This document shows positions 26,868 to 37,874 of a stretch of 64,000 nt of DNA, in pieces. The position numbers and the translations under genes are program-made. The notes under the pieces are model-generated. The model had not been told where the DNA came from and searched no databases. It saw nothing but the letters and a program-made list of their open reading frames with translations. Source of the stretch: Paramecium sonneborni (Eukaryota; Ciliophora; Oligohymenophorea; Peniculida; Parameciidae); assembly GCA_905182985.1 (NCBI GenBank), contig CAJJDN010000185.1:62001-126000 (forward strand). The letters run 5' to 3'. Position 1 is the first letter of the stretch, and every line of letters begins with the position of its first letter.

Positions 26868-27305
26868 TCATTCCTTTTTCTCTTCTGCTCTAATTTTACC
26901 TTTTCCATTAGTTAATCTAACATTAAGTTCAGCTGCTCTTCTTACAAGAGTAGCTCTTTTTCTAGCTGAAAGATTGTGTGCTAATTCACCTGCAAAAGTT
27001 CTATTATTTGTTAGCAATAATTCAAGATCTTTTTCATTGGTAATTAACAATTTTCTGAAACCAGCTTAATCTAAGTATCTAAAATGTCATTTGATTTCAC
27101 AATACCTTGTCTTTTTGTCACCTCTATAACCAGCTTTTGGCATAGGTCTATTTCCTCTGAATCTTCTTCTGACTCTGTTATCTATACCTCTTGGTCTTCT
27201 CCAGCTTGGTCTTAATTTGTGAGGATAGTCTTCTGATTCAAATCTAACAAATCTCTTTGTTCTCTTATGAACTATTCTTTTATGAGCAAGTGACTTGACA
27301 ACCAT
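26868..27305 (-). CDS. RPL32: 60S ribosomal protein eL32 (L32)
   Basis: 136 aa after removal of one 27-nt intron at 27079-27105; the coding length is divisible by 3. The sequence has the eL32 signature: a basic N-terminus with [14 protein letters not shown], then [44 protein letters not shown], and a C-terminus with [19 protein letters not shown]. Length and order match eukaryotic L32. The intron falls between KKTRY and the GFRK motif. It is a component of the large cytosolic ribosomal subunit. Codon choice is less A/T-biased than in neighbours, as expected for a highly expressed gene. Very secure. Confidence 0.97.
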
Positions 27306-27829
27306 ATTTTAATTAAAAATAAAAGATTTTAATTCAAAAATTCTTCATCATTTTCAAGTATATATTTCTTAATAAATCATTGTTTTTATAAGCTTCATCT
27401 ATACATCGTCTTTCGAAAAAACATAATACTAAAGTTTTTACATTTTTTAATCAAATTTTGACATTTAATCACATCAATGCAATTTAGTTTTAATGAAAAT
27501 ATATAATAACATTTATATTTTATTAAATCTTCAAAGCATATAATATATTATGAATAATAATTCAAATTCAAATATTACATTATTCCTTGGTTTCCCTCCA
27601 AAATTTTGAAAGTTATTAATAATGATAAGAAAATGAATGGATTAGATTTAAAGTTAAGTAAAAATGGTATTTAAATATCCACTATATAAATAGTGGTTAT
27701 AATCATAGAATTGAAATCATAATATTCATAGTGTAATGCTTTGTGAACTCGATATTCTTTATCTTCTAAATCCCTTTTTTTTAATTGTTTTCTTTATTAT
27801 TTTTGGTGTGTTATTTTCATCTTAAGTAG
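27306..27829. other. Intergenic, no gene seen
   Basis: About 520 bp of AT-rich DNA upstream of the ribosomal protein gene and beyond the cyclin stop. It probably contains the promoter of eL32. No conserved element was recognised. Confidence 0.5.
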
Positions 27830-28488
27830 TCAGCTATTAAATTTTAGTACTTATTTTGCTGATTATCTAAGACTATTTGATTTTTATACATGTTTTGTAA
27901 TTTCTGATAAGTTTGATGTATCTTTTGAGTAAAAATTTCTAATTGCTTCATACAATTCATATTTTCTGAAGTATAGAAATTCAGAATCAAGAGTAACAAA
28001 CAAAACTAAGTCAATTTAGACGGCTTCATCATCATAATAATCAGTTATAGTGGTAAAATTTGCGTCATATTCAATAAGAGATAGAATCTTCATTTCCATA
28101 TCTATAATTTCTATAGAACTATATTTAGATTGGCATTAGTCCACACAGTCTTGGATATTCATCGATGTTTTATTTTGGCATTCATTAAACTAAAGTAAAA
28201 TATATATTTTATTACTTTTACTGCAATCATTAATGAAGCTATTCCTAAAAGATCAGCTCTTTCAGAAGAGATTTATTATTTCGACATATAGAATTTACTT
28301 AAAATGGCAGCTAATTCAATTGTTTTAATTTCCAAATTATTTTACTCACCAACCTATTATATAACTAAATATCAAACCTAAAAGATCCAATGTATAAGCA
28401 TTTCTAACATCTCAAGTAGATGCTCAGAGATATTTTAATCTATTTTAAAATCTCTCATTTTAAGGTAGTTATAGCGATCTAAATCCAT
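27830..28488 (-). CDS. Cyclin-like protein (cyclin box)
   Basis: 202 aa, ATG complement of 28486-28488, introns 28354-28377 and 28190-28215, TGA complement of 27830-27832. The cyclin-box first helices are visible: HLLEMLEMLIHWIFQV, a hydrophobic helix ending AAILSKFYMS, and LLGIASLMIAVK, the usual 'ASKYEE' position, followed after the intron by a short loop. A helix around MKILSLIEYDANFTT corresponds to 'E..IL..L.FDL..PT'. It would bind a CDK. The exact class cannot be told, and it is short for a mitotic cyclin because no N-terminal destruction box is seen. Confidence 0.75.
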
Positions 28489-28919
28489 GACTTTTTATAA
28501 TATATTATAATTTGAAAAAAATTAAACCGAAAAGAAAATCTTGTAGTGCCAATTATTTATTTATTTTATAACCATAAAAAAGACTATATCTTTAAGATTC
28601 GAACTTTTCTCATCAATATTATTCTTGCTTTTGAAAATTTGAATTAGAATAATTTTTCATTTATTTCAATATCGTAACACTTTTAATAATGTGATAAAAT
28701 ATATTATTGAAAGAATTTAATAATTCTTCAAAATGTATAAATTATATAACTTTAAGTATTTCTTATATTTTGTACCAAACTATGATCCTATAAGAAAGAC
28801 TCCAATAAAAATTTTACAAAATTTATCTTTGTTATCTTACTTAACCAGAGCTATTTTTAAAATATAAAGATTTTCTAGAGAATATTTTAATGTTATTTTG
28901 GAATATGTTATTATTTTAA
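28489..28919. other. Intergenic, no gene seen
   Basis: AT-rich spacer of about 430 bp between two minus-strand genes. It presumably holds the cyclin promoter. A TTCGAATC string near 28,595 is not part of a tRNA. Confidence 0.5.
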
Positions 28920-29456
28920 TCAAAATGCATAAAATGCTTGAATCTTAATGACTTGTAAGGGTTAAGTGCCTGAAGTATCAGTGATAATTATTGACTTGAC
29001 AAAACTATCATCAAAAGTAATTCTAATAATTCCGGCTGATGCTGAATCATTAGTATAAACTTCTGCTTAACTGTTATCAGGGTAGACTAATGTTAATTTA
29101 AATTTATATATGATGGCTGAGAGATCATAAAACCATATTACAACAGTGTTTATTTCATAATATTACATTAAGTCAAGTTATATTTTTCCAGATATAGGTG
29201 ACTTAACATATCCTTTACTATTAGCAACAATATCATATATAGCATCTCTTAAAGGACTATTATTTAATTGATCTCCGTAGAATGTTAATTCTCTAGCATT
29301 TGAAATTAATGCTCCACTTCTTTCATTCACAATATCCTAATAGTCTCCACGAATTTATGATCTTTCCATCAAAATCATTAAATCTTAATCCGTAAATGTT
29401 GTTGCAGAGTTCACGAAAACTAATATCAAAGAAGCAATTATTATTATTTTTTTCAT
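28920..29456 (-). CDS. Small secreted discoidin (F5/8 C)-like protein, copy 3
   Basis: 178 aa, single exon, ATG complement of 29454-29456, TGA complement of 28920-28922. Signal peptide MKKIIIIASLILVFVNSA. Family landmarks: RGDYQDIVNERSGALISN, NSPLRDAIYDIV, LDLMQYYEINTVVIWFYD and terminal VIKIQAFYAF, which is nearly identical to the C-terminus of copy 2. The 'YDRD..RTYD' segment is weaker than in copies 1 and 2. Proximity to copies 1 and 2 implies local duplication and dispersal. Confidence 0.82.
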
Positions 29457-29608
29457 TTATTAATTTATTATTTGTATTTTATATACTAAAAATTAATAAA
29501 TAATAGTCTTTAATATAATTCTCATTGTTCTAAATCAAAATCTAGTAATAGAAATAAATTATATAATTACTCTGATATACATTATTAATTAATATCTGGG
29601 ATCAAATT

Positions 29609-30808
29609 TCAGTAACTAGGTCCATATTTTTGGGAAATATCATCTATACTATTTTTTTCTCTCAGACTTCTAAATATTTAATATACTTTCAAAAATTAAT
29701 CATTTCCAAAGGCTTCTTCTAAATGCATTCTTCATTTTTCTGTTCTTTCAAAACTTAATTTAATAATAGGTTTTTGAGCAAATTATGTTACTAAAGGAAT
29801 ATATTTTTAATTTTCTATTATTTATTTTTCTAAATTTTCTGTATCTTGTGTTAATGTTTTTTCAAAAGTAGTTTCTATTTCGAAAATTTATTCATAACAA
29901 CTTAGTGTTATTGTTTCTCTAATTTAAGAATGAATTGTACTTATAGGTTAAACAGGAATTTTAATAATGATTATTGTTTAATATTTAATTATTTAATTCT
30001 ATTTTAAATTAAGGCATTTTCTAATATAAAATTATATTATATACATAGTATTTATTGAATATTTGGTCTCTTATTTGTATCTATTTACAAAAATACTATA
30101 TTAAATTTTTCATATTTTATGAGTATAACTAAGCACTTATTGGTTATATTTTAGCTTTCATTATTATATTAGCTAAAGCAGGTAATGAATCAGCAATAAA
30201 TGGGTATTTAAATGTACACATTTCATATAAAACTACTGTCTATAAATGTAATTGCAAAATCTTATTCGATAGATCTAGCAATTCCAAAATCTCCTAATTT
30301 AATTTTATCATCATGAAGGAAAATATTTTCTGATTTAATATCTCTATGAATTATCTTTTAAGAATGTACACATTGTAAGCTAAACATAATTGAGTAAACC
30401 AATCAATAATTTATGCTTCAAGTAAAGGTTATGTTCTTGATTTAAAATACGAACCTAGAGTACCATCTAAGAGATTACTATTAAATTTGATTACTATTTT
30501 CATATTCCATAATTAAACTTAATCTATCTATCTTTTTTATCAATAAAAGTTTCAATATATTAGATAATATTATCATGTCTCAAATTTTATAATATTTATG
30601 CTTCTGTATTAGCTGAAATGGTTTAAGGTACAACTTTCATTACATATTTTATTTCGTCTTAATCATCAGATGTAACAAGATAAGTTTTATTATATGCTCC
30701 TACTCTAAGTAATTTTGCTTTTTTATATTATTTAATTTATGCTTCATTCACTTAACAATCATTTGTAATTAATGATGATTTATCTTAATTAATTATTCGA
30801 CTATCCAT
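29609..30808 (-). pseudogene. NEK-family protein kinase pseudogene
   Basis: Pieces of one kinase lie in order across different minus-strand frames: VMKVV (catalytic Lys), then LRHDNIIQYIETFID, then [12 protein letters not shown] (catalytic loop) and [10 protein letters not shown] (DFG). The next recognisable block is VVLYEMCTFKYPFIAD, the NEK 'LYELCTLKHPF' motif. The activation segment between them (GTPYYLSPE region) is missing. The glycine loop is degraded (VGAYNKTYLV). Further upstream in gene order, TGA codons and one-base shifts interrupt the frame at least four times. The C-terminal NEK-like tail (HLEEAFGNDQFLKVYQIF) follows another TGA. Loss of the activation loop plus several frameshifts makes a working kinase impossible. 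The family is secure; exact ends are approximate. Confidence 0.8.
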
Positions 30809-30893
30809 CCTCTTCCATTTTATAATATTTAATTTATAATGTAAATTTTTTATTATTTTTAACTATATAATAATAATATCATTTAATTCAAAA

Positions 30894-31388
30894 TCATTGT
30901 TGCTTTTCATAGTTTTTGAAAGTTAAAAATGCTGACAAACTAAATAACAATTCAAAGATTATAAATATTAATCCTATTACATTTATTATTATTTCCAAAA
31001 TAACTACATAAGTTTACAAAACTATGAAAAATATATAAAAGAATATGCAAGGAAAAATTAATAAAACAAACCTAAAATAATTATATCAAAATACCATAAA
31101 ATTTAAGATGGTGATTCTGTTTTATTTCCAATTGATCCTAATATCAATCGAGGAAATTAACAAAATGCTAAGAGAAATTGTAAAAATATTTCAATTCCTA
31201 TTTTGTTTGGTGGATAAAATAATCCATACCCTTTGTAAATAAATACAATAATTTCTATTATGAAATATACATACTAAATATAACAATTATATGAATACTG
31301 TAAAAATTTAATCAAAATATAGGAATGTTTACAATGGAATAGATGCCAAAGGTCTTTTCTCATCACTAATATTAGATGCTTCCTTCAT
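30894..31388 (-). CDS. TMEM17: TMEM17 homologue, ciliary transition-zone membrane protein
   Basis: 148 aa, ATG complement of 31386-31388, introns 31274-31298 and 31072-31094, TGA complement of 30894-30896. Motifs of the TMEM17/TMEM80/TMEM216 (Transmemb_17) family: the N-terminal LASIPLQTFLYFDQIF (compare SLPLQM.LYFN in animals), four hydrophobic helices, LPRLILGSIGNKTE-like 'RLxLGxxGN' turn (FPRLILGSIGNKTESP), and a last helix followed by a short basic tail. In animals TMEM17 sits in the MKS/B9 complex that gates the cilium base. This copy is somewhat shorter than the human protein. It lies in a tight same-strand array, 51 bp after the neighbouring membrane-protein gene. Confidence 0.85.
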
Positions 31389-31439
31389 TTGCAATTTTTG
31401 AAATTAAATTAATTGAAATATTTATAAATAAAAATAAAA

Positions 31440-33181
31440 TCAAGATGAAAATCTTTATTGAACAACAAAACTTATTACTGTAAATAATCCAACAACAATA
31501 CTCTAGAGGATTTCATATGTAATTTTAATTCCATACAATTTTAATGGGTAATTTCTGCTATCATATTCAATATGTCTTTAAGCATTCTCTAAAGAATCAA
31601 TCAAATTATCTATTCTTTAATATATAATTTGGTTATCATCTCCATGTTAAGTTTTGAGATGATTAACAAAAGATTTATGAATAAAGTTCTATGGTTCTGT
31701 TTTATTTTCTTCAAAATATTACTTTTTCATTCTTTTGACATCTTAACAAATAAACTTTAAATTTTCTATCTAAGTCTTAAAATCATCAAAAAATTAATTA
31801 ATTTTAGCTGCACTTAATAAATAAAGGGATATAAAAATCAAAAATATGAGAAATATAATTCCTAAAGTAATTAAATAATAATAATTAAGTGTGAAATAGT
31901 CCAAAATGATTTACAAAACAAAAATAATACTTGCTATACAAAATAAAATTAAAATTGTATGATAGATTTAATTTCTAACATGATAAGATGCTCCATAATC
32001 AAAAGTTATAGATCTTAACATACTCCAGGCTTCGATAGTTCTAGGACAATTAATATCAATAGTTGGAGTTAATTTAAATTCATTACAACGTACTCTTTTG
32101 GTGCTAATTAAATAATAAACCTGATCTAATAGAAATATCTTTCTTTTCATATCTTCAAGAGATATGAGAAGATATAGAAATACACAGTTAAATTAAATAA
32201 TCTAAAATATTCCACAAACAATATTCAAGAATATTTCAATTGGGTTTTATAAATATAGTTAATATGATAAGGCTTTTGGAGTAATCACAACAATCAAACT
32301 GATTAAAAGTGCTAATGTAACTTAATTTTTTCTTGTATTGAGCTATTAATAGGAATCAATAAAATAAGATATTAAATTTATTCCACTATAGGTTCCATCA
32401 TGAGGAAGATTTAATTAAACATCTTTATCATCACATAATGCTTATTAAGTTTCTTTCAAAGGTTCAACTAAAAAATCAAAATAAAAGAACTAAGTATCAA
32501 AATCATGTCTTTTTGCTGCTCTAGCTATTTCTAAATATTTGATTTTTTTAGATTGAATGGCCCAATCAAATAAAACAACATCAAATTAAATAGTATTTTT
32601 ACTCAAAAGTGTTTTTTCGTAGAGTTCAATCCTTTCTTCATTAAGAGTAGAGAATTTAGCAGCAACAATTATTGTTCTAATTAATAATGAAAACCATAAG
32701 AGTCCTATCTCTAAAGAGGAGAGAGATTAAAAATAAAAATACATAAAGAGGCAAAATATATGTCCAAACCATTGTGTATATTGATATAATACATCTTATC
32801 TCATAGACCAGAATCCTAAATTAAACATAAGAGCTGGTTTATTTAATAGTAATATATAAACAAATGGTCCTAATATATAAAACATCTAATTTAAAATTGA
32901 AATCTTACTAACTAATATATATAAAACTTTATGAAATGAGACATTATGAATTCTGCTTTGTATGATAAATCTTATTTTTATTTTTAGCATTTAGTTTCAT
33001 GAAATGGTGTTTCATCAATTGTTGAATTCAATTTATTAAATAATACTTATAATTCAATGTCTTCTTCTGGCTATATTTTATCTTCTGTAATTGTATCCTT
33101 TTAAATTTTGTCAACATTAGCAATAGAACTTCTAGAAGGTTATGGAGAATCTTCTATTTTCTAAGTATTAATTTCTTCCAT
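31440..33181 (-). CDS. Multipass membrane protein of unknown family
   Basis: 572 aa, ATG complement of 33179-33181, one intron 32886-32908, TGA complement of 31440-31442. A polar, Ser/Glu/Gln-rich N-terminus (about 90 aa) is followed by about seven or eight hydrophobic helices, with two sizeable polar loops. One loop contains EIARAAKRHDFDTQFFYFDF and another VKRMKKQYFEENK. No transporter or channel signature was recognised. It lies between the ankyrin-repeat gene (42 bp upstream) and TMEM17 (51 bp downstream), all on the minus strand. That spacing is normal in Paramecium and is no proof of shared function. Confidence 0.75.
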
Positions 33182-33223
33182 TTAATTAAATTAATAGTAT
33201 AATTAAAGATTAGGATTATAAAA

Positions 33224-35082
33224 TCATTATAAAAATAATTTAGCTTGAGTCTTATAAAGCTATAATTTTAATATTTTTTCTGGGTCATCTTCTTAAAAAT
33301 ATAGAACAGCTTTTTCAACCCAAAAATCTTTTTTCTTATTGTTTGGTTATAAGTTCATCATAAAATGTAACTAAATTGATAATAATTATTACTTTTTTAG
33401 CATTTTTAACAAGTGCTTTAATAACAGGCATTTCAGTCAGATCTTAAGCAGTTTTTCCAGCAACAGTTTTAATTGAAGGATTTGCTTAATAAACCAATAA
33501 AGTCCTAACAGTATCACAATTGTTATTTTTTGCAGCAATATGTAATGGTGTTCTTCCCACTAATAATAGATATATATTTAAATTACTCATATCTCTTGCA
33601 TCTAAATCAGCTCCATTTTCTACTAATAATCTAATAGCTTCAATAGAATTAATGTTCACTGCATGATGTAATGCAGTCTTTTATTAATTATCTCTATCAT
33701 AAACATGAAATCTACAATCTCTTAACATACTTTCAATTTCTCTAATATTATCAGCTTTGACTTATCTAAAGAATTCAACACTATTAGGTCGTTCATATGC
33801 TTAAGTTGGAAAAACTTAATTATTTACCACATCTTCTAATGTGATATTAAATCTTTTTAATTTATCCATAAAATTTCTCAAAGCCTTCATAACTCTTAAT
33901 TTTAAATCTGCTTTAGCATCTTCATCCAGTTTTATAACTTTCTCACTTTATAACCTTGCAGACGATTAAGACTTAATTGTACGTAATGTTCTTATTGTAG
34001 ATTAAGGTTATTATTATTATTGTGCTTGTAATGCTTTTTTATTCTTTCTTACATGATTCATTGTATATTTAACCTCTCTTATATCTTCACGAAATTTCTT
34101 TACATTTGTTATCATTCCATTTACTAATTTTTATTCTTCCTTTATCAACTATTATTTTTATTCTATCATTCTTCCATCTATTTTATCTTATATTATTCTA
34201 AATCATTAATATAGTTCTACTTAAAAAATTAATCCATTTATGATTTTGGAATAAATACATCAAAATCCTAATTCTCCTCAGATTTTTACCTTTATTAAAC
34301 TACTTAATCTATCATCATTTCATGTTTTTAACCATAATTTCTTTTAAATACAATATTTTTTTCTTAATTTGGTTTTCTGTATTTTGAAAATCGTAATTAA
34401 TCTATAAATTTATTCTACAAATTCTCAAACTCTCCTTCATCATCAGAAGCATACAAAGCTTTTGACATTTCTTTTGCGGATTATTATAATGCTTATGCTG
34501 ATTTCTCCATTGAAATTATAGATTCATAGCTATTTTTTTCAAGACGTCCATTTAAAAAATTAGTTACAATCTTACCAGTTACACTATGTTATTATTACAT
34601 AATCGCACATAAAAAGTGAGTTTATTCTAATAGTTTTTCTTTTGATTCCTCATTCTTTAATGAATGTGGTTAACTTATACTATTGTTATTAATATTTCTC
34701 AAATTTGTAAGTTTGTTAACTCTTTTCAATGGTGGTTTATTCGGTGCCTATTAAATCATTTCTAATTTGTTTATTTAAGATGTTTAAACTTAGTTATTCT
34801 TTATTCCAAACATTTGATCTGGATCAGGAGAATATGAAAAGTATTTTGGTGATGATATTGGTGAGCAATTATAACTCAAATAATTCGTAGAATTGGTTGG
34901 ACTAGCTTATGACTTTTATAACAATGTCGATGTTTTCGATATGTTTGGATAGCTTGTTGTTAGTGTGCTTCTTACAATGTAGATGCTGTAGCATTTCTGT
35001 ATTTCTTTTATCTAGACGCAACTTGCATTTCTGATTTTAATTTTGCTTGTTCTTGTGCTAACATATGTCCCAATTTTATCAT
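33224..35082 (-). CDS. Ankyrin-repeat protein with coiled-coil N-terminal half
   Basis: 596 aa, ATG complement of 35080-35082, introns 34953-34975 (AAG acceptor), 34198-34220 and 33371-33392, TGA complement of 33224-33226. The N-terminal 350 residues are Ser/Pro/Gln-rich then coiled coil. Residues about 430-540 contain ankyrin repeats: QQKTALHHAVNINSIEAIR, LLVENGADLDARD, GRTPLHIAAKNNNCDTVRTL, LVYQANPSIKTVAGKTAQDL. The C-terminus is a short charged region ending KLQLYKTQAKLFLQ. Ankyrin repeats mediate protein contacts; no partner can be named. Confidence 0.85.
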
Positions 35083-36875
35083 TTTTATTATTTTATTAAT
35101 AAATTTTAGTCCTTTTTAATCTTTAATCAGTAAAAAATCATTACTAGATGAGATCTTTTCAATTATCTACATTATTAAAGCTATCTTATGAAGTATAAAA
35201 TAAAATACATCATGAGTTTCCTACTTTTATTTTTAATTCTCTTCTAATTATAGAATTCTTTACAAATATTTTAATGATTATCTATGAATTTACATAAACT
35301 TTCTTGTTTTATAAGAAATTATTTAACCCAAAGACTTTTATTAAGCAAATTAAATTGTTGAAATTTCCATTAGCTTTTTATCTTTTTACACATTAGTATT
35401 TACTTTTTTTTTCATAATCAGATAATCAAACTAATTGTTTTTTTTTAGAAAGCCTTAACTAATTATTCAAGAAATCTAAACTTTCATTTCAGAATCTTTT
35501 GTATAATTTTATAATTATCATTTTTAAATATATTTACAATTATACGATAATTAAACTTTAAATAAATAGATCTATAAGAAACAAAAATTTTTAATAATAA
35601 TGAAAATTAAGCATTTTAAATAATTCATGTGAGTATAAAGTTTATTATAAGTACTGCAAATAATAGAACTCTAAAAATTAAAAATAAAACTTATTTTTTA
35701 TTTCTAATTCTTCATCCAATTTTGTATTTTGAATGTTTCTCCTTCAAAATATATTTTAACTTTTTCCTATAAAAATTAAAATTTTTATTTCTAATTCAAT
35801 ACAAATTTATAGATCTTTCAATTTAAATATTTTATCATATTTTGTATCAATAACTGTAAGAATTTGTTAAAGATTTTTATAATGTGATGTTACTTTTAAT
35901 TCTATTTTATATTTATAATCTGTATACTAATCAAATTACTTTAATATGAATATATCATTTTTTTCTAAATTTAAACCATATAGTAAAATTGATGTATTGC
36001 ATTAAATGCAAATATTAAATATATTTATTCTTTATCTTTAATTTCTTTCAGAAATACTTTAGCTTTTATTATAAATTTTGGCTAAATAAATGATTAAAAA
36101 TATTTAATGCATTCAATCTTTTTAATAAATTCTATAATTTTCTAAAAAAAAAAGTGAAAATATTTTGAATAAATTTTATCCATTAAGTTGTTTCTATTAA
36201 GAGTAGTTCTATCTAAAACTGGTAAAAAAAATGAAAATTACTTTTTTTGCTTTTGACTTTTATAGAAACACCTCCTATAGATTGTTTAATAACAAAAATT
36301 TATTAGAATATTATTTCACTAAAATCAATATGAAAATAATAAATTACTTACAAAAATTCTCATAAATTTTAATATAATTCAAATAAAACTTTTAAATTTT
36401 CTTCTTAAAATATCGAAATTAATCTTTAATATGATTCTTGTAATACTGAAAGGGATATTTATAAGAGGATTATTCATATTTTGTTAACAATGGCAATTTC
36501 ATCAGAATCTAAAAAATGATTCGTTAAATTGCTGCTGAGGATAAAACTTCATTGTGCTTTTTGATTATTTAAATCATATAATTAATTTTTTGTTTAAATA
36601 ATGTCATAAATCTTCAAAAATACTTAAGAATTTTTATTCTAAAAAAATTTATAAAGATCATACTTTAATAATAAATAGTTTTCCTTATTGGATAAAATAA
36701 TTATTTTTTCTAGGATTGGAAATAAAATTTTTATTTTCTAAACTTTATTTACTTAAATACTTCATGGATTAAGATATAAAGTTTTAAATCTTAAATCATA
36801 TTCAAAAATATTAGATTTACTCCATAAATTTAAATTTAATAAATAAAATTATTTTAAAAAGTAAAAAATAATGAC
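35083..36875 (-). pseudogene. AT-rich region with decayed minus-strand reading segments (35.7-36.25 kb)
   Basis: Most of this 1.8 kb is featureless. Between about 35,700 and 36,250 the minus strand shows successive protein-like segments in alternating frames (for example LEKNDIFILKQFDQYTDYKY and VKIYFEGETFKIQNW). No standard-length introns reconcile them, which suggests a degenerated gene. The family is not recognised. Confidence 0.35.
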
Positions 36876-37418
36876 TCATTTTTTGTAATATGCTTCTGCT
36901 TTAATAATATTAGTTGTAGTCGAAACTGAATTTCCATTTCTATTGTAGACTCTAAATTTATCAACAATTTAAGGAGAAAATTAAATTTAAATGGCTTTGG
37001 CTTATGCAGAAATCTAATCAAAAATTACTGTTTCATTTTCTAAGTGTGAAGCATATACTACAAGATTATATTATCTTGATTGTCCATCCCATAACCATAA
37101 AACAAGAGTATTCAATTCATAATTTTATCTCAACTAAATAATTATTGAAGTATTTATGGAACAAAAGGTACCTTTAATATCAGCAGAATTTGCATATATT
37201 TCATTTCTAAAAAGCACTCCTAAAAATCTACCAGATCCATTAAAAGAGTTTTATTTTCTACTTATTAATAAAGAGCCGTTTTCATAACTTATTACATTTT
37301 TATAGTTGCCTCTCAAAGTTGATTTAAACTGATTTATCCTTTAACAACCATTTTTGAGACAACAAGATTGAAATAATTGTAATGTTATCAAAATTAAAAA
37401 GCAGCATAATTAATTCAT
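36876..37418 (-). CDS. Small secreted discoidin (F5/8 C)-like protein, copy 4
   Basis: 180 aa, single exon, ATG complement of 37416-37418, TGA complement of 36876-36878. Hydrophobic Cys-containing leader (MNQLCCFLILITLQLFQSCC). Domain landmarks: RGNYKNV, GSLLIS, IIIQLRQNYELNTLVLWLWD, DGQSRQYNLVVYA, FSPQIVDKFRVYNRNGNSVS, IIKAEAYY. This copy most clearly resembles BTBD9-type F5/8C domains ('NTLxLxLWD', 'RxYxYxVxVS', 'xPQxVxxxRV'). It is the most divergent of the four, 7.4 kb from copy 3. A Cys-rich segment after the leader (CCLKNGC) is shared in part with copy 1. Confidence 0.8.
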
Positions 37419-37874
37419 TAAAAATTTTTTGATTAAATAGGATAATAAAGCTTGATAAATGCAAGAAAAATAAATAATGAATACTTTGTTATTATATGAT
37501 TAAGATTATAATGAATTAGTTATCTAATATCAAAAGTATTATAAAGCGAATGCATTTTATCTGAGTGATAAAATTCAATTTTTTTTAATTGATAATGTTT
37601 AAATGTGAATACTTGGATTGATAAATTAAGGAATTGAGATGGATAGAAGAAAAAATTATTTGATTCTATTTGAATATAGAATATAATAATTTTAGATTCT
37701 TCATAATAAAGAATCAAAAAAGGAGTGAGTATAGTTATAATTTAAAACAAAGATTAATAGTTAATGTGTAGTTTAGATATCTTAAATAGATTTGTATTTA
37801 TGGAGTAAACGAATTGATAATAAGAAAGTTATATAAGGATATTAAGAATAATATGATATTAAATATTTATTTTT
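37419..37874 (+). other. Spacer with a possible short ORF
   Basis: From ATG about 37474 a + strand frame of about 50 codons (starting MNTLLLYDQDYNELVIQYQK) ends at TGA. A second in-frame-like stretch with MDRRKNYLILFEYRIQQF follows, but no clean intron joins them. It may be a small gene or a relic. The remainder probably contains the promoter of the dynamin gene. Confidence 0.3.

Noticed and set aside
28580..28610. GTTCGAATC-like T-loop string (minus strand) suggesting a tRNA
   Set aside because: Flanking bases do not form a 5-bp T stem, and no anticodon, D arm or acceptor stem is found.
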